Notes: a model not told the origin generated them from the letters alone. 64,000 nucleotides of DNA from Deinandra increscens subsp. villosa (GCA_039602395.1 JBCNJP010000020.1:16718483-16782482); one strand, 5' to 3'; shown: positions 12,346 through 24,630, numbered from the stretch's first letter. Translations and numbers: made by a program.

Positions 12346-12353
12346 GTCCTAAG

Positions 12354-12851
12354 GTTTCCTTTATCAAAGCTAGAGTCTTAAAATAGATGTTGGTTCTCTA
12401 TAGTCTCATGTAGAGGTGAGCAGGAAAACCGAACAGCCGACACAAAACCGAATTAACCGAATCAAATTCAAAGTTGATGATTCCTTTGTTTGGTGTTAAG
12501 CAAATTCAGTTACAACTAAATGGCTTGTTCACCACCAACAAGAAATGAGTTGAAAGTTCCAGCTATTATAGCATGTAATAACACAATATATTTGCAGGCT
12601 GAACTCTGAAGAAACGAGAGACTAGCAATAAAAACTAATTCAAGTAGACGTTTGTAAGTGATGAAACAACCGATGGAAACAGATGATGAAGAATATGACT
12701 CCACTATGAAAACATAAAGAAGACATTTGTTTAAATGACAAAAACACTTTAGTAAAATAAAAAAAAAATCTGTAATGCAAAAACCAACTTATGAATACTT
12801 CTTTTTCGGTTTTTATCTGTGCTAGATACAATGTGCTATGAGAAAAAATGT
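12354..12851. other. Spacer, no gene seen
   Basis: AT-rich, with a decayed repeat start (gaggtgagcaggaaaaccgaacag at about 12412). No supported coding exon on either strand. Confidence 0.5.
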
Positions 12852-12877
12852 GGTTTTAGCCTAATGGTTGGCACGCC

Positions 12878-13206
12878 TAGAGGTGCACAAATCAGTTAAC
12901 TAACCAGTTTTGTAATAAACCAAAACCGGTAAAATCTGGTTTTTGAATTTCTAAAGCCCTAACCGGTAAAACGGGTTTGCTTATAAATTGAACTAGTTAA
13001 TAAAGCATTATTTTTTAAAATAAATATAACTTATAATAAGTTAACCCGAAAATCGCCGGTTCTTTATTTAGAAACGTCAAACCGGTTTGGAGCCTGTGGT
13101 TTCTACCTATTCATAACCGGTTTATACTTTACCCATTAAAAACCAGTTTGGTTTTTGGATATTGAACCGGTTCTGTTCAAACAATTGGTGTTTTTGTGCA
13201 CCTCTA
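12878..13206. mobile_element. hAT-like MITE inside the SINE head
   Basis: The inverted ends are tagaggtgcacaaa and tttgtgcacctcta, an exact 14-bp match. The interior is repetitive accggtt / aaccggt sequence without an ORF. The flanks gcacgcc(t) and gcgttcc(t) could be a decayed 8-bp duplication with two transitions and one transversion. A relative ends at 58313 with gatttgcacctctaa. Confidence 0.7.
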
Positions 13207-13260
13207 AGCGTTCCTCTTGAAGAGGCGTGGGGTCATTAGTTCGAAACCCATCAAAGTTTG

Positions 13261-13757
13261 GGGTGCGTTTGGTTGTGGAAAATGTTTTCCAGTTTTCCAT
13301 TTTCAGTTTTCTAGAAAATGAAATGGGTTTTCCATCTCTAGAAAACACATGGAAATTTTTGAGAAACGCGTTTTAAACCAAAAGATGGGTTTTCCATTTC
13401 TTGATTCCAATAAAAACTTCATAAAACTTCAAAGTGGAGGAGCTAGGTTCAGGACGGAAGAGCTAGGGTCCACGATGGAGAAGATGGAGAAGATGAAGAA
13501 GTGGCAGAGTGTTTTTTGGGGGAGAAACCCTACATTTGATGATTTGAACGCTTATGAAAATTGGAAAATGAATACGAAAAATAAAAAACAAAAAAAAAGT
13601 GTTTTCCAATTATAGTTTAAAAGTAAGAAAACACCATTTTCTGTTTTCCTGAAATTTTTTTCTGAAAAACTACAATTTGAACGAGTTTTCTGTTTTCCAT
13701 GTTTTCTTAGAAAACAGAAATGGAAACCAAGGTGTGTTTTCACAACCAAACGCACCC
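13261..13757. mobile_element. Tourist/Harbinger-like MITE with 17-bp perfect terminal repeats
   Basis: gggtgcgtttggttgtg at the left is exactly complementary to the right end (13741-13757). TTG occurs on both sides (13258-13260 and 13758-13760), fitting the 3-bp duplication of PIF/Harbinger elements, although TTA is more usual. The interior is self-complementary ttttcc / ggaaaa sequence. A shorter, decayed relative is at 20840-21168. Confidence 0.8.
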
Positions 13758-13805
13758 TTGGATTTCCTTGGCTCCTCACCTTTTAGCCAATTGCGTTTTT
13801 TTATT

Positions 13806-14819
13806 TGTTTTTGCAGATTTCATAAGCATATACCAATTTCTTCTAATACCCTATAGTGTGTTCTTTATCAGAATGTTTCTTAGTTAGAGGTTTAACAAGA
13901 TCGTTGGTTTGGTTTTATGTAGACCCTATAGTGTGTTCTTCATGAATCTTATATAAGTTGACTATACCGGCCGTGATTCTGTTGCATCCTCTATTGTCAT
14001 CAATATCACCTTTTAACAGCAAGTCGATTAGCTGACATATCTCTAAAGGCTTTAGAAGCTCGTACATCAATCACACCATCTTTATTACACCAGTCTAGGA
14101 AGAAACTCGTCACCGATAAGCTCTAACCTTTACCATTAACGGCATAAACATCCTACATATGTATTATTTTCCATTTACCACACTGGATTTTTGAAAATCT
14201 AATCTAATTTTATATAAACTAAGTTGAATAAAGCATACGCAAGAACCTTATTTAGAAATTGAAAACTTTGAATCTAACCCGTTACTTACACACATGCATT
14301 ATAATTTAAGATCCATTACTTCAAGTGACTAATGTCATGGTCATGTTTTGTTAGACTTTAACCATTCTCTACTTTAACCAACCGAAAATGCTTATCGGCA
14401 TCCACAACATAGTACAAAAACATACACCCCGCCACAACGAGCAATCAGATCCCTACGTTGTTTCAAATAGAGCCTATTTTGACAACTTATCAACCTTTAC
14501 TGAACTAAAGCGGGACAGATTTATGCTCAAATGAAAATTGATGGTATTCTGACACTGTTTGATAACTAGACAGTTGTTATACTCTCAGATTTCAATATTT
14601 GTAGTAACTTGTACAGCAAGTTTAAGCTTTTGGCACACCCAAAGGTAACTTCTTTTATGCAGAACAATGTTGAATCCAAATCATATTGACAGAGGTGACA
14701 CGACCATGAAGATACTTAAGCATACGTGAATTCAAATTCATATTACTGTACGGATGCTTATTTGTATGATTAAAAACACGGATAACACTGCAAATCCTAT
14801 ACCTCTATAAGCAAATGGT
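13806..14819. other. Spacer downstream of AOX
   Basis: AT-rich, no exon or element ends that I can support. The part near 14819 should be the 3' UTR of the alternative oxidase gene on the minus strand. Confidence 0.5.
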
Positions 14820-17800
14820 TTAATGGTAACCAACTGGCGCAGGAGCCTCCCTCAATTCCTTACCCTGGAAATGGATATCCTGCAATTACAACAACCCATC
14901 CTTAAAAGCAGTTCATGTCAACTGAAAGTGGCTCATTTACAACATATAAATGGGTCAATTTGGTTATGTCTAATTATTTCTAAGATGAAAAATATAAAAA
15001 AGTTAGTTAAAACGGAAACAGGACCCAAAGTACACTTCTAATGCGTAAGACCTAAGACCTAAGGGTGTGAACGATCCAAGCCGAGCCCAAACTCTATTTG
15101 TTGAGCTCAAGCCCGACTCTCTTTAACCTATATTTCTAAAGCTCAAGATCGCAAAAGAGCAAATTTTCAAATTCAAATTATTTAGTTTGTTTATATACAT
15201 ATATAAGTTACGTATTTATTATAATTGTATTTCCATACATATTGTATATGTTATTTAGTTACTTCATAATCATAATTAAATATATAATAAGATTTATTAT
15301 GCAACTATATAAAACTATTATAGACATAGTAGATCCATTTAGGCTCGCGAGCTTAGTCAAGCTCGGTATTTGAAGCTCGGCCTCGCTTTGCCTATTATAT
15401 AAAGTCCAATTTAGGCTCGGACGTAGGTTCAAGGCCGTTTAAGCTCGACTCTATTATGCATTTAGAGAATGGAGGGCCGATCTTGACTAGCAGACCACGC
15501 TTATACCCCTTGTAAAACCTCAATTTTTTTTTTAATTTAACAAAAAGTGTTTTGGATTAACCTGACCCCTCCCTCCCAGTTTGATAGCATTAGTCAAATT
15601 GGTGGTTGTGGACTTACAGATGCAAAATGGTTAACATCACGATGATGAGCTTCATCAGCTCGGATGACGGTTATGACATCTTTCAAGGTTGAATCTTTTG
15701 GCAATCTCCAATAGTCAATGGCAATAGCAGGGGCTGGAACATTTTCAATTGCACCACTTTCGATGTCCTTGAGAAACTCGGTGTATGAATGTACAGCCTC
15801 TTCTTCAAGATACCCAACGATTCTGTGTGCTAGTTTCGGGGATGATATGTATATAACAAAGAAGGCGTTGAAGAAAACCCCCTGGACGGTTAGAACCAGA
15901 AGCCGTTCATACCATTTGGGTTTCACGAGCTCCACCATTGTCATCAGGTGCATCCTTTCGTTCTCAGCTTCTTCAAGTAATGCCTTGATCCAACCCCCAC
16001 TTTGCTGGAACTTGCGTAGAGATCTCAGGTGCAGTAGCATTCCACCCACCATCCCGGGGACCGCTGCTACCGTTTCAAGCATCATTGCACGGCAACCGTA
16101 CCGCCTCTGAAGAAACATAAACACCAGTTTAGAATGAATGGAACTTTTTTTATCCATTTTCTCAAGTATTTCGAAATAACCATTGTGTTATAATTACAAA
16201 AACAATATTATATAACAAGAATGTAAATCTCTTGATTAAAAGGATTTAAGAGGTTATATGGCGACTTTCAACCGTTCTATAATGGCAACATCCAAGATCA
16301 AATAATAAACCGTTCACCCTTAGAAAATGTTCAGTGAATCGGTGTCAATGGAGTGTTGGATACCTATACAACACAGAAAAAAGGTTTCTTTGACATAATG
16401 ATGGCAGATTGGCTATCGCATGATAACTGTAGGCTACTTTTGATGACATCCAAGATCCAATAAACATCCTTTATAACAAGAAAGCCTGGAAGGCAACATA
16501 TGTGGCTGCTAAATCTTCTGCTTCAGCGCTCAATAAGGCAACGGTTTGTTGTTTCATGACACAACATAATTTCCTAAGCAAATGCATTAGTAGATACACT
16601 TTTTTGTAGGTTATGTGGCTTTACTCTTGATTTTGCAGGTTTCATTGTCAAAATAAAGGGCATGCCCTTTCTGCATCAGCTTGCGCTCACTAAGTAGGTT
16701 ATATTAAAGATACAGAAAGAAGCAAACATCACTAAACACGTTGTGGATGCCATCTGCCATCTTGAACTAATGATTTCTTTCCTCTTGAACAACTTGTAGA
16801 GCATTTTATTTTGTTTGTTCAATGTGTTTAAGACACAACATATGATGTCATGATCAATTGATCAGCATCGACAGAACTAATCAGAAGTAGCCGTAACTGT
16901 GTCACTAGTAATTTAGTTACTACCGTTTAGTAAAGTTGCTGTAGATAGTTTTTGCCGAAGTAACTGCAAACTAGCAGCAATTATAACCCACCAAATCAGT
17001 GGCGGATACAAACTTTTTTTCATGGGGTCAGAAAATTTCTAGGTCCAATTGTCTATGGCTAAATATTAAACAATGGAGTTGGGGTCGGGTCAGTACTTAT
17101 GATAAAAGGATAGAACCAAATTAAAATGTCAAACACATAATAGAAATACATCAATCGTCGATAGAAATACATAATAGGAATATAACATCCCTATAGTTGC
17201 TCTACGAATTTTCATTTTTGAAACTTAGTCATTAGATTACATCATCTATAGAAATATTGCTAAGCAACTGTTTTTCAGAATCAGAAAGACAGCGAATCGG
17301 ACAACTTACCATTCTGTTGGGCAGACAGGATTTAAGAACCGAATAATTATATTAATATAAAAATTAAAATATATAATCGACTTAATTTTTTTTTTAAACA
17401 AGAAAAACACATACAAATATATATATACAATAAAATTAAATAAAGTTCATTTTAAAATAATAAAAAGGTATTATAAATACATAAAAGATAATCAAGTATA
17501 TAATAAGTAATTTATTATTATATAAGATAGATTAATAAGATAATAAAATAAAGTATAGCTATATTGAAAGTGAAAATACAAGACAAACAGATAACTAGAT
17601 AAGATAAATGGGGTGTCCAATGGCTTCATCTCTATCTTAATTTCTAAATCTATACCTCTTTTTTTTCTCACTTTTTTAAATCTTCACTGGTGTCTAAAAC
17701 TTAAAGAATTATCGTCAGTGATGCATCGTAACAAAGCTACGATGCCCGTTTTTATGACGCGGTCTGTCTCTTCGTAAATCTTATCGCTATATGTCACCTA

Positions 17801-19668
17801 TGTCTCCCCATGTTCTTCCACCATCCAAAACGACCTCCGCCCCCCACTCTAGAAACAGGCAACAATCTCTCAGATGATATATATGTTACTCGAGCAACAA
17901 CTTATTAATCCGGTAACATCTTGTTTCTTAGGGATCGGTTTCAAAATTTCATGGTTCAGTGTCAAAATTTCTTGAGCTCAGTTAAGATTAGATTGCATAT
18001 ATAGTGAGGAAAAGAAAATTTTCATATGGTGCGGGCGACCCCATCCAAACTACCTAGGTCTACCCAGCGCCAAATATTAACCAACAACTAATATCCTTTA
18101 TAAAGACAATCTTTTATCTGGTTCAGGATAGAGAATTCATACACGAGTTAGTTGGCACTTTTGTCATATCAAAAAACATATTTGTTCTTGAATTCATGTC
18201 TTATCCGATTAAAGTTTTATAGTACCACTAAAATAACTTTAATCTGAAACAGGAAACTCCAAGAATACAAAACCCAGACCAACAACATCTGCTCAAGAAG
18301 CCTAAAGAAACAATAGCATATTATCAACCTACATGACATATATCAACCTCTAATACTACCAACCATACATCAGTTTTATGTGCCTATGGCTGACACTTCA
18401 GTAAACAAATAAATAACTAAGAATAAGCATTCGCATAAAAGCATAAGGAAGAAAGGTACCCGGAAAAAAACATCAGTTGGAATTCTCAGCAGTTTCACTG
18501 TCCTGAGAGCAAATTTATCCACAAAGTTCTTTGGTACATGGTGCTTACTGAGATCGATTGACAAGTTTGATTCATAAGTATCCCATGGCTACAAAAGCAA
18601 CATAAAACGAAAAACAAAATCAGGAGTGCAATAAATTTCAGAAATGAAATGATTGTATCGTCATGCATCTAATAATATCTATGTTCCTAAGTAAATACAT
18701 ACCTAACAAACTTGTTACGTAAGGGTCAATACCATAGAAAACCAACATACTTTATCATTTTCGACCAAAATTTCTCTTTACCCAGTTTAAGTATATTAAA
18801 GTCCATGGATGACATGTAGACAGACTCTTATACCGGCTTTAACACACCACAACATCACATTTCTTTTCTGACAGAGTTTTATAGGATTTCAAGGTGGTAT
18901 GCGGAACAGACACATTTAGTTTTGATCTAAAATATGACATTGGACCAAATAAATTAAAAATGAGTACTGACAATGAAAGAAAGGTAGAAAAATCTCCTTG
19001 ACAGTAGCTCTTTTTTAAAACATCCAATAGAGATCAATAGCAAGGATGATACATAGATAATGTTTGGATCTATAGCATAGCAACTATTCATCAACCATAA
19101 TATTATATCAAATCAATTTGTTTAAAGCAAAATCAGAAAATCATCATGGCAGCAGTAGTGATCTCCAACGGACAAAAATGCGATTCCACATGAGATTTGC
19201 AATCTGTTAATCTAATAATTCGATTAAACGTCCAGATCACAGAAATTTAATCAATCAAACAGTCAATTAATCTGTAACAATTATGAAAATTAATTACTGC
19301 AATTTAGTTACCATGAAACAGTTCCAAGGCCACTCAGTACCATCATCCTTAGTAATCTTCGATCTCGAAATTCCCCAATAACTCGAAACCACATCCTGAT
19401 CACCGCCTTCCTTCTTCGCAGCCTCGGAATCCGCCTGTTTCACCGACGGCGCCTTCGCCGCGGGTTCCGCCGCAGAGCTAATCATCCTCCGCCACTGAAA
19501 GTTTCCGAAATCCTGATCCGTAGCCATCACCGCCTGATCAAACGGTCTCAAAGTAAACACCACCGCTGCGGCGAATTCCGGCGACTGCAACGTCTTTTCT
19601 CCGGCGATATTCCGGCCGCTGTTGATCACACACCTCCTCAAAACCGAATTCGCAAGTAATCGATTCAT
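14820..19668 (-). CDS. AOX2: Mitochondrial alternative oxidase, AOX2 type, complete
   Basis: Four exons read from the right: 19312-19668, 18460-18588, 15618-16106 and 14820-14879. They give 119+43+163+19 = 344 residues, normal for AOX, and all introns are GT-AG. The enzyme oxidises ubiquinol and reduces O2 to water on the matrix face of the inner membrane, bypassing complexes III and IV. The first ~60 residues are Arg/Ser-rich with few acids (mitochondrial presequence). The regulatory cysteines are in WNCF and RRYGC. The di-iron ligands are visible in LETVAAVPGM, NERMH, LEEEAVHSY and RADEAHH. MTMVEL and YERLLVL favour AOX2 over AOX1. The last exon encodes DIHFQGKEL...GYH. Introns 2 and 3 carry transposon debris. 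Confidence 0.95.
15055..15500. mobile_element. MITE-like repeat in AOX intron 3
   Basis: It begins with aagggtgtgaacgatccaag and ends with acgcttataccccttg, roughly inverted. The interior has paired gagctcaagcccg / aggctcgcgagctt words, the same vocabulary as the hAT MITE at 11883. I could not find a convincing target duplication, so the borders are approximate. Confidence 0.5.
16997..18068. mobile_element. Probable hAT-like non-autonomous element in AOX intron 2
   Basis: The left end cagtggcggata is a typical plant hAT terminus. Subterminal atggggtc near 17032 is complemented by gaccccat near 18038. Flanking caccaaat and ccaaatat share CCAAAT, a weak duplication. The right terminus (acctaggtctacccagcg) is a poor match, so the element is old or the border is off. 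Confidence 0.45.
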
Positions 19669-20499
19669 TTCTAACCGTGGAAGATTGAAACAACTCGATT
19701 TAGGTTGCGACTAATTTGATTCAGATTCAGATCGTTCGTTCTACACACTTCTTTGATTTCGATCGGTGATTATTGGAAGAAACTGAACAGAGTAAGTTAA
19801 GAAACTGTGTTATTCTAATGATCTGATCATCTGCTTCGCGGTCTACGGGAAAAGAGAACAAAAGCATTGGAAGTTGTACGGTACAACTTATTCATGCATA
19901 TGATGAGAAAAGTTAATGCCCGATAATTTCGGGATGCTATTAGTAATTTAGCGATTATGATGTTACTATTATTTTTGAAACGGTGGATAATATGACAAAT
20001 ATACCCTGCCGTTTATACGTGGAATTACCAGTGAGTCGATGACGATATATTCTTCCTTTGGCCCCAAGTTTCGGGAGGTGTTTGATAGTGAGGCAGGGGA
20101 TATGTGCGTGGTACTTGGAGGGTACACGTGGCAAGACCCGGTCATACGCTATGACTTTTCAAATTTTCGTGTTAAGATGGAATGATACAAATATATTAAT
20201 CTCTTGTTAAGTAAAAGATACACCCTCGACCACTCAAACTTGTCAGAGTGGTTATTGATAATGAGAGAAAAGCTTAAGATCTTAAGATAATAGCCTAATA
20301 GGTAATAGGTTTAATCTTTGAGTTTTAAGATTTAATCATCCGGTTATTTGTGGGTGTAAATTTTCTTTTGAATGGTTCAACTGATAAGTTTTGATTACTC
20401 GTACGGTCTGTGAATGTAGCATGTCGTGGGTATCATTTAGCCATTGTGGATACCTCTGGATAGCCAGACCTTATTTGTTGGTTGGTCAAAAATAAAGAA
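19669..20499. other. AOX upstream region
   Basis: Should contain the 5' UTR and promoter of AOX, read leftwards. No coding exon was seen on either strand. I could not assign specific regulatory sites. Confidence 0.4.
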
Positions 20500-20676
20500 G
20501 ATAGACATTCGAGTCTCGTGTAAGGGAATTTGTTTTAGGTTGAGTTTGGGTTTTTTAGTGGTGGGTTTCCTTCTAAGTGGTAGATGAGTCAGGTCATTCA
20601 TGCTCTGTTATACAGGACGAAATATGATCCATTTGTCGGTGTGATCTCGGGTGCTTGGGCCTTTTGCTGTTTAAAA
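20500..20676 (+). mobile_element. SINE-like fragment, 5'-truncated
   Basis: A box-B-like cattcgagtctcg is followed by agtggtgggtttcct and gatctcgggtgcttgg, which echo agtggtgagtttcct and ctcgggtattgg in the SINE at 1287-1534. It ends in an A-rich tail (tgtttaaaaaataaaa). Imperfect flanking repeats (aaataaagaagat and aaataagaagac) could be the TSD. Confidence 0.55.
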
Positions 20677-20839
20677 AATAAAATAAGAAGACAAGAGCAT
20701 TTATCAAGGGGTTTAGTCTTACATCGGTATGGTATCAATCCAACTATCACATAATAAAGTTGGATAAGAGCATTCACAACCCACTCCCCATTTCCAATCG
20801 TATCCCTAAATTCTAAGGAAAACCACCTAAAAAGCTAAA

Positions 20840-21168
20840 GGTGCGTTTGGTTGTGGAAAACGTTTTCCAATTTTCCATTTTCAGTTTTCTAGAAAATGAA
20901 ATGAGTTTTTCATCTCTAGAAAACAGATGGAATTTTTTTAAAACGCGTTCTAAACCAAAAGATGGGTTTTTCATTTTCCAAAATAGAAAACGAAAATGAA
21001 AAATGGAAAACAAAAAAAAATGTTTTCCAATTTTAGTTTACAAGTTAGAAAACACTTTTTTTCTGTATTCCTGAAATTTTTTTCTAGAAAACTACAATTT
21101 AAACGCGTTTTCTGTTTTCCATGTTTTCTTATAAAACAGAAATTGAAAGCATGATGTGTTCTTACACC
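20840..21168. mobile_element. Decayed relative of the 13261 Tourist-like MITE
   Basis: It starts ggtgcgtttggttgtggaaaa and continues with the same ttttccattttcagttttctagaaaatgaaat interior seen after 13278 (words split here for length: ttttccattttcag, ttttctagaaaatg). The right end (gatgtgttcttacacccc) is degenerate. It lacks about 170 bases present in the other copy. Confidence 0.7.
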
Positions 21169-21216
21169 CCATATTTAATGTGTATTATTCATCCTCATAT
21201 CTACTATTTAATATCA

Positions 21217-21952
21217 CTAGTGGGTGACCCGCCGCGCGTTGCGGCGGCCTCACCGTATTGTATTTCTATCACTTGTCGACTTAAGATCAGATTGCTATGT
21301 CATACCCAAAAGAAGAATGACCACTCGAGACTTCATATATAAATCTAACATATTTATACATATATTAACATGTTTATTTTAGAAATTATCAATCTCAAAG
21401 GCCATTGTTATGCATACAAAATTCGATATTAAAAATAAAACAGACAAGAAAGTTTTTTTATGGGGTCAACCTCACCTGCTTCCAGCTGATTCAACATGTA
21501 CTAAGACATGTTTAAACTTGGACCCCTTTTAACCTCTTGTCGGACATAACTCTTTCCTTTGTAAGATTCTAATGCAATCTGCCAATTTGTCGGATATATA
21601 AGTAAAAAGCAATATAAAGTATATAAGTGTAAAGAAAGAAATAAAAGTTACTGATCTTGGAACTAATTCATGCAAAAAATCAGCAACAAAACCATCTCTT
21701 AAACCATAAGAAATCACACTAACATTTTTAATAGCTTTTAGCTTTACAAAGATAGAAATTTCGTTATTACCTTTTGGTTGTGGAATGGTCTTTCATGAAA
21801 CTATGATTGTACCTAGAAAAAACGTAGGTTCAATGTACAAAATTTTCCAGATGCTGAGAGGAAAAACACACACCAACACTGAGCAATTCAGTGAATAAAA
21901 AAAAGAAGACAAATCTCATGAGTATAATGTCCATACCCTATATATATAGTAG
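21217..21952 (-). mobile_element. Probable non-autonomous Helitron
   Basis: On the minus strand the right terminus reads hairpin, then 8 bases, then CTAG followed by T. The hairpin is ccgccgc-gcgtt-gcggcgg on the plus strand (21229-21247), a perfect 7-bp GC stem. This is the canonical Helitron 3' end. A possible 5' end is TCTACTATATATATAG at 21937-21952 on the minus strand, but it is preceded by T rather than the usual A. No Rep/helicase coding is present. The 5' border is therefore tentative. Confidence 0.5.
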
Positions 21953-24528
21953 AATCGGGTTGTTTTTAAACGCAATACTTATCAATGGAAAACCCAATGT
22001 TCACCCATGATAATGATACCAGATGCAGCCATCGGATATGGAAAAACCCACATACAGGCCGTAGATACAGTAGCAAATCGACACATGCAACATCAAATAC
22101 AAAAGAGACACGAAAAAAAAAAGAGAAATTACCTATCGCAAAGATACTCCAAGCCTGCGAGAAGACAGAGATCAAAGTTCAGCTGCTCCAGACCACCGCT
22201 TCTCAAAACCAACGCCACCCTTTATACTGCAAATGAAGCCGAAAAGTCGATTAGGCTAAGATCTGCTGTTATTAACAAAGCAACAGAAGCCCAAATCGAA
22301 AAACATCATTACAAAATCCCAATATGAAAATGAGAAACAAAGGTAAAGTATACCCTTCATCTTCCTCCTCTGACCTCTACTGTTTTTTACATAACCTGTC
22401 AAGTGTATCTTCTTTATGAACGACGCATTCTCTATCACGACTACACTAAGAGCAAAAAGGTACCTCAATAAGTTAAAGCTATTCAATTAGTATGTGTTTG
22501 TCATGCTAATTGTTACAAAACTATACGTGCCTCTAAGCAAACACATACATGTGCATGCCGTACCAATTTACAAAACTATTACCTACTTCTAAGCAAACAC
22601 ATACCTGCTCAAAATAAAACTGGTTTTCAAGTCTTGAAATTGTTACTTAGTAGAGGGCTTCTTTTCCGTGGCTGTCTCTGCAGGGCAATCATGCACTAAA
22701 AGGTGCATAAATCATATTAAGCTAACCATACAGATGGAATGAAACCATTACTGAACATTAGCAAGTGTAGAGACCATTATCCCACACGAAATCGAGACCT
22801 AAAACAACAGGTACATCAACAAATATATATTATAATATAATTCCATAGATTTTTTTTAAATAAACACCTATATATCAAAACCTATACTTTATTTGTAAAT
22901 GCATCTTCCTTGTAATTCCATGTGGTGATGAGGAAAGAGCATATACCTTTTAATATAAACTTGATCAGATTGTGGGAATGGTTTTTTCTTGCTAAACTTG
23001 GACATTTATATAAACTAAGATTTGAGAATTTTTTTTTTTTTTTTTTTTTTTTTGCATAATTCAGTTTAGTAGAAACATTCGGAAGGGAAAAGAAGGTGCC
23101 CTTTGATTGTTGACTGATGATTTCAAGCAGTTGACTGATGATTTCAAGAATCCCACAATTTATATGCACATGTCTATAAAAATCTTAACAATGAGTTAAG
23201 TTTGTAAAAAAATATTATTGTTGACTAATTGACTTAAACTTTGATTTGGTAAGCTGCTATTTTCCACAAAAAAATAAGATTAGATGCAGTTCATCACAAA
23301 CAACCAAAATGACATCCTTCCTCATCATAAGCACCAATTTTAAACCTCACACTAAATCACTTGTACTAACGTGAGTAAATGTAGAAAATAAAACATTGAA
23401 TGTCATAAATTATGAGCCAGAGTGTCTTTGGTTATGAACCAGAACTATATTCCTTTTCATTAACCATGCCCTTGTACTCATTTTCAGATACAATGTTCTT
23501 CCATTAAACTGCAAATTCATCCATAATTAAACTAAAATTACCTTAAAGAGTAACTGCGATCAAAATCAAAATCTCATTGTTGCTCAACATAATTTAGATT
23601 AAATAATCTAAAAATTATCAAAATATAAAGAAGCATATGAATAATAAAGGGCATTGAATCACGGTTACTAATTATACTAATCAACAACTCGCCTTAGAAA
23701 ACCAACAAAAGACTCACATTTGGAGATGAACATATTGATTTTCCAAAAGAAAACTAATTATAGGCATAGATGTAAAGCTGCATCAGCATCCTGATCTAAT
23801 CAACACATTAACTAATTGTCTAATTCTTGTTGTTTGAGTTAGAATAATCACTTCAAACACACACATCCAAACAACTCTAAAGTTGTTTTCAGTTTCTTTA
23901 CCTTCAAAGTATTTCTATTTCTAAACTCCTTTATATAGTCTAACCTATAATCACACCCTCCAACTAATATAAACATCATTAAGTAGAACCAATTGAACAA
24001 CCACAAAATCAAATTTGAGTTTTTTTTTTAACTGAGACAACAAAAGGTAAGACAAAATAAGAACATACCAGTTCACTTCCATAGTATTGAACGATATTTG
24101 GGTGTCAAAGTTGACTGAGAAAAGTATAACAAACATCAACCTGAAAGCCTTGTCTTTGTTTCTTTAATATTTCACTATCAGATGTTCTTAACAAAAACCT
24201 CAACCTGAAAGTTGCATACATGTAGACATAAAAAAGAAGTATAATAAACAGCAACTTGAAAAGCCATGAATTAAGGAAGCCATTCATAAACGAAGGACCT
24301 CTGGAAAACAAATTTAAAGAAATAAAATAGAGATCAAACCTCGTATTTGGTAGCTGAAAGAACGGTCATATCGCTGAAAGAATCAATCCATAATCCATCT
24401 GGATCTAGATACACTATGTTATATCGGAGACATTACAGATAACAGCAACCGATGACCAACAACAAAAAACCCTAATTCACTAATCAGCGGTTCCAAAAAT
24501 GATGAATGGAGAAGGAACTAAAACTTAC
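21953..24528. other. Region without a recognised gene
   Basis: Several splice-like segments occur on the minus strand, for example 22643-22695 (tail reading ETATEKKPSTK then stop) and 24063-24109, but none matches a known protein. A 24-T run sits at about 23030-23053 and a 20-bp tandem repeat (gttgactgatgatttcaag twice) at about 23107-23147. It could be the rest of a transcript that starts at the eL29-like exon, or simply spacer. Confidence 0.4.
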
Positions 24529-24630
24529 GCCTTTGGTGGAAGAGAGTCTGTGCTTCCTTGGCTTCTTGATGCCGTTGCGGTGAGCCTTGTGAGAATGGTT
24601 ATACGCGGTGTGATTCTTCGACTTATCCAT
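24529..24630 (-). pseudogene. RPL29: Orphan first coding exon of ribosomal protein eL29
   Basis: The exon encodes 34 residues, MDKSKNHTAYNHSHKAHRNG then IKKPRKHR...STKG, and ends at a good donor (ggc|gtaagt). This is clearly the N-terminus of 60S protein eL29, usually about 60 residues and starting MAKSKNHTAHNQ. Position 2 is Asp instead of Ala. The second half, normally starting MDPKFLRNQRYARKH, was not found anywhere down to 21217. A leader-intron acceptor (tttcag) sits 2 bases before the ATG, so this is not a processed retrocopy. Either the next exon is lost (pseudogene) or it has been replaced by unrelated downstream sequence such as 22643-22695. Confidence 0.6.

Larger units (their letters stand above)
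12852..13805 (+). mobile_element. SINE interrupted by two MITEs
   Basis: The tRNA-like head is split. Box A (tagcctaatggttgg) lies at 12858-12872 and box B (agttcgaaaccc) at about 13239-13250; joining the head pieces over the first insert gives a spacing of about 35-40 bases, as in a tRNA. After box B a second insert interrupts caaagtttg / gatttcc, and the SINE ends near a T-rich tail at about 13800. This is a mobile element, not a functional tRNA gene. Confidence 0.6.

Noticed and set aside
12852..13255. tRNA-like boxes A and B
   Set aside because: The boxes belong to a SINE head interrupted by a MITE; no acceptor stem or cloverleaf can be drawn.
13349..13615. An 88-codon open frame
   Set aside because: It lies inside the Tourist-like MITE and has no protein-like composition.
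16480..16560. Possible captured exon in AOX intron 2 (reads KKAWKATYVAAKSSASALNK)
   Set aside because: Short, without clear splice sites, and no family recognised.
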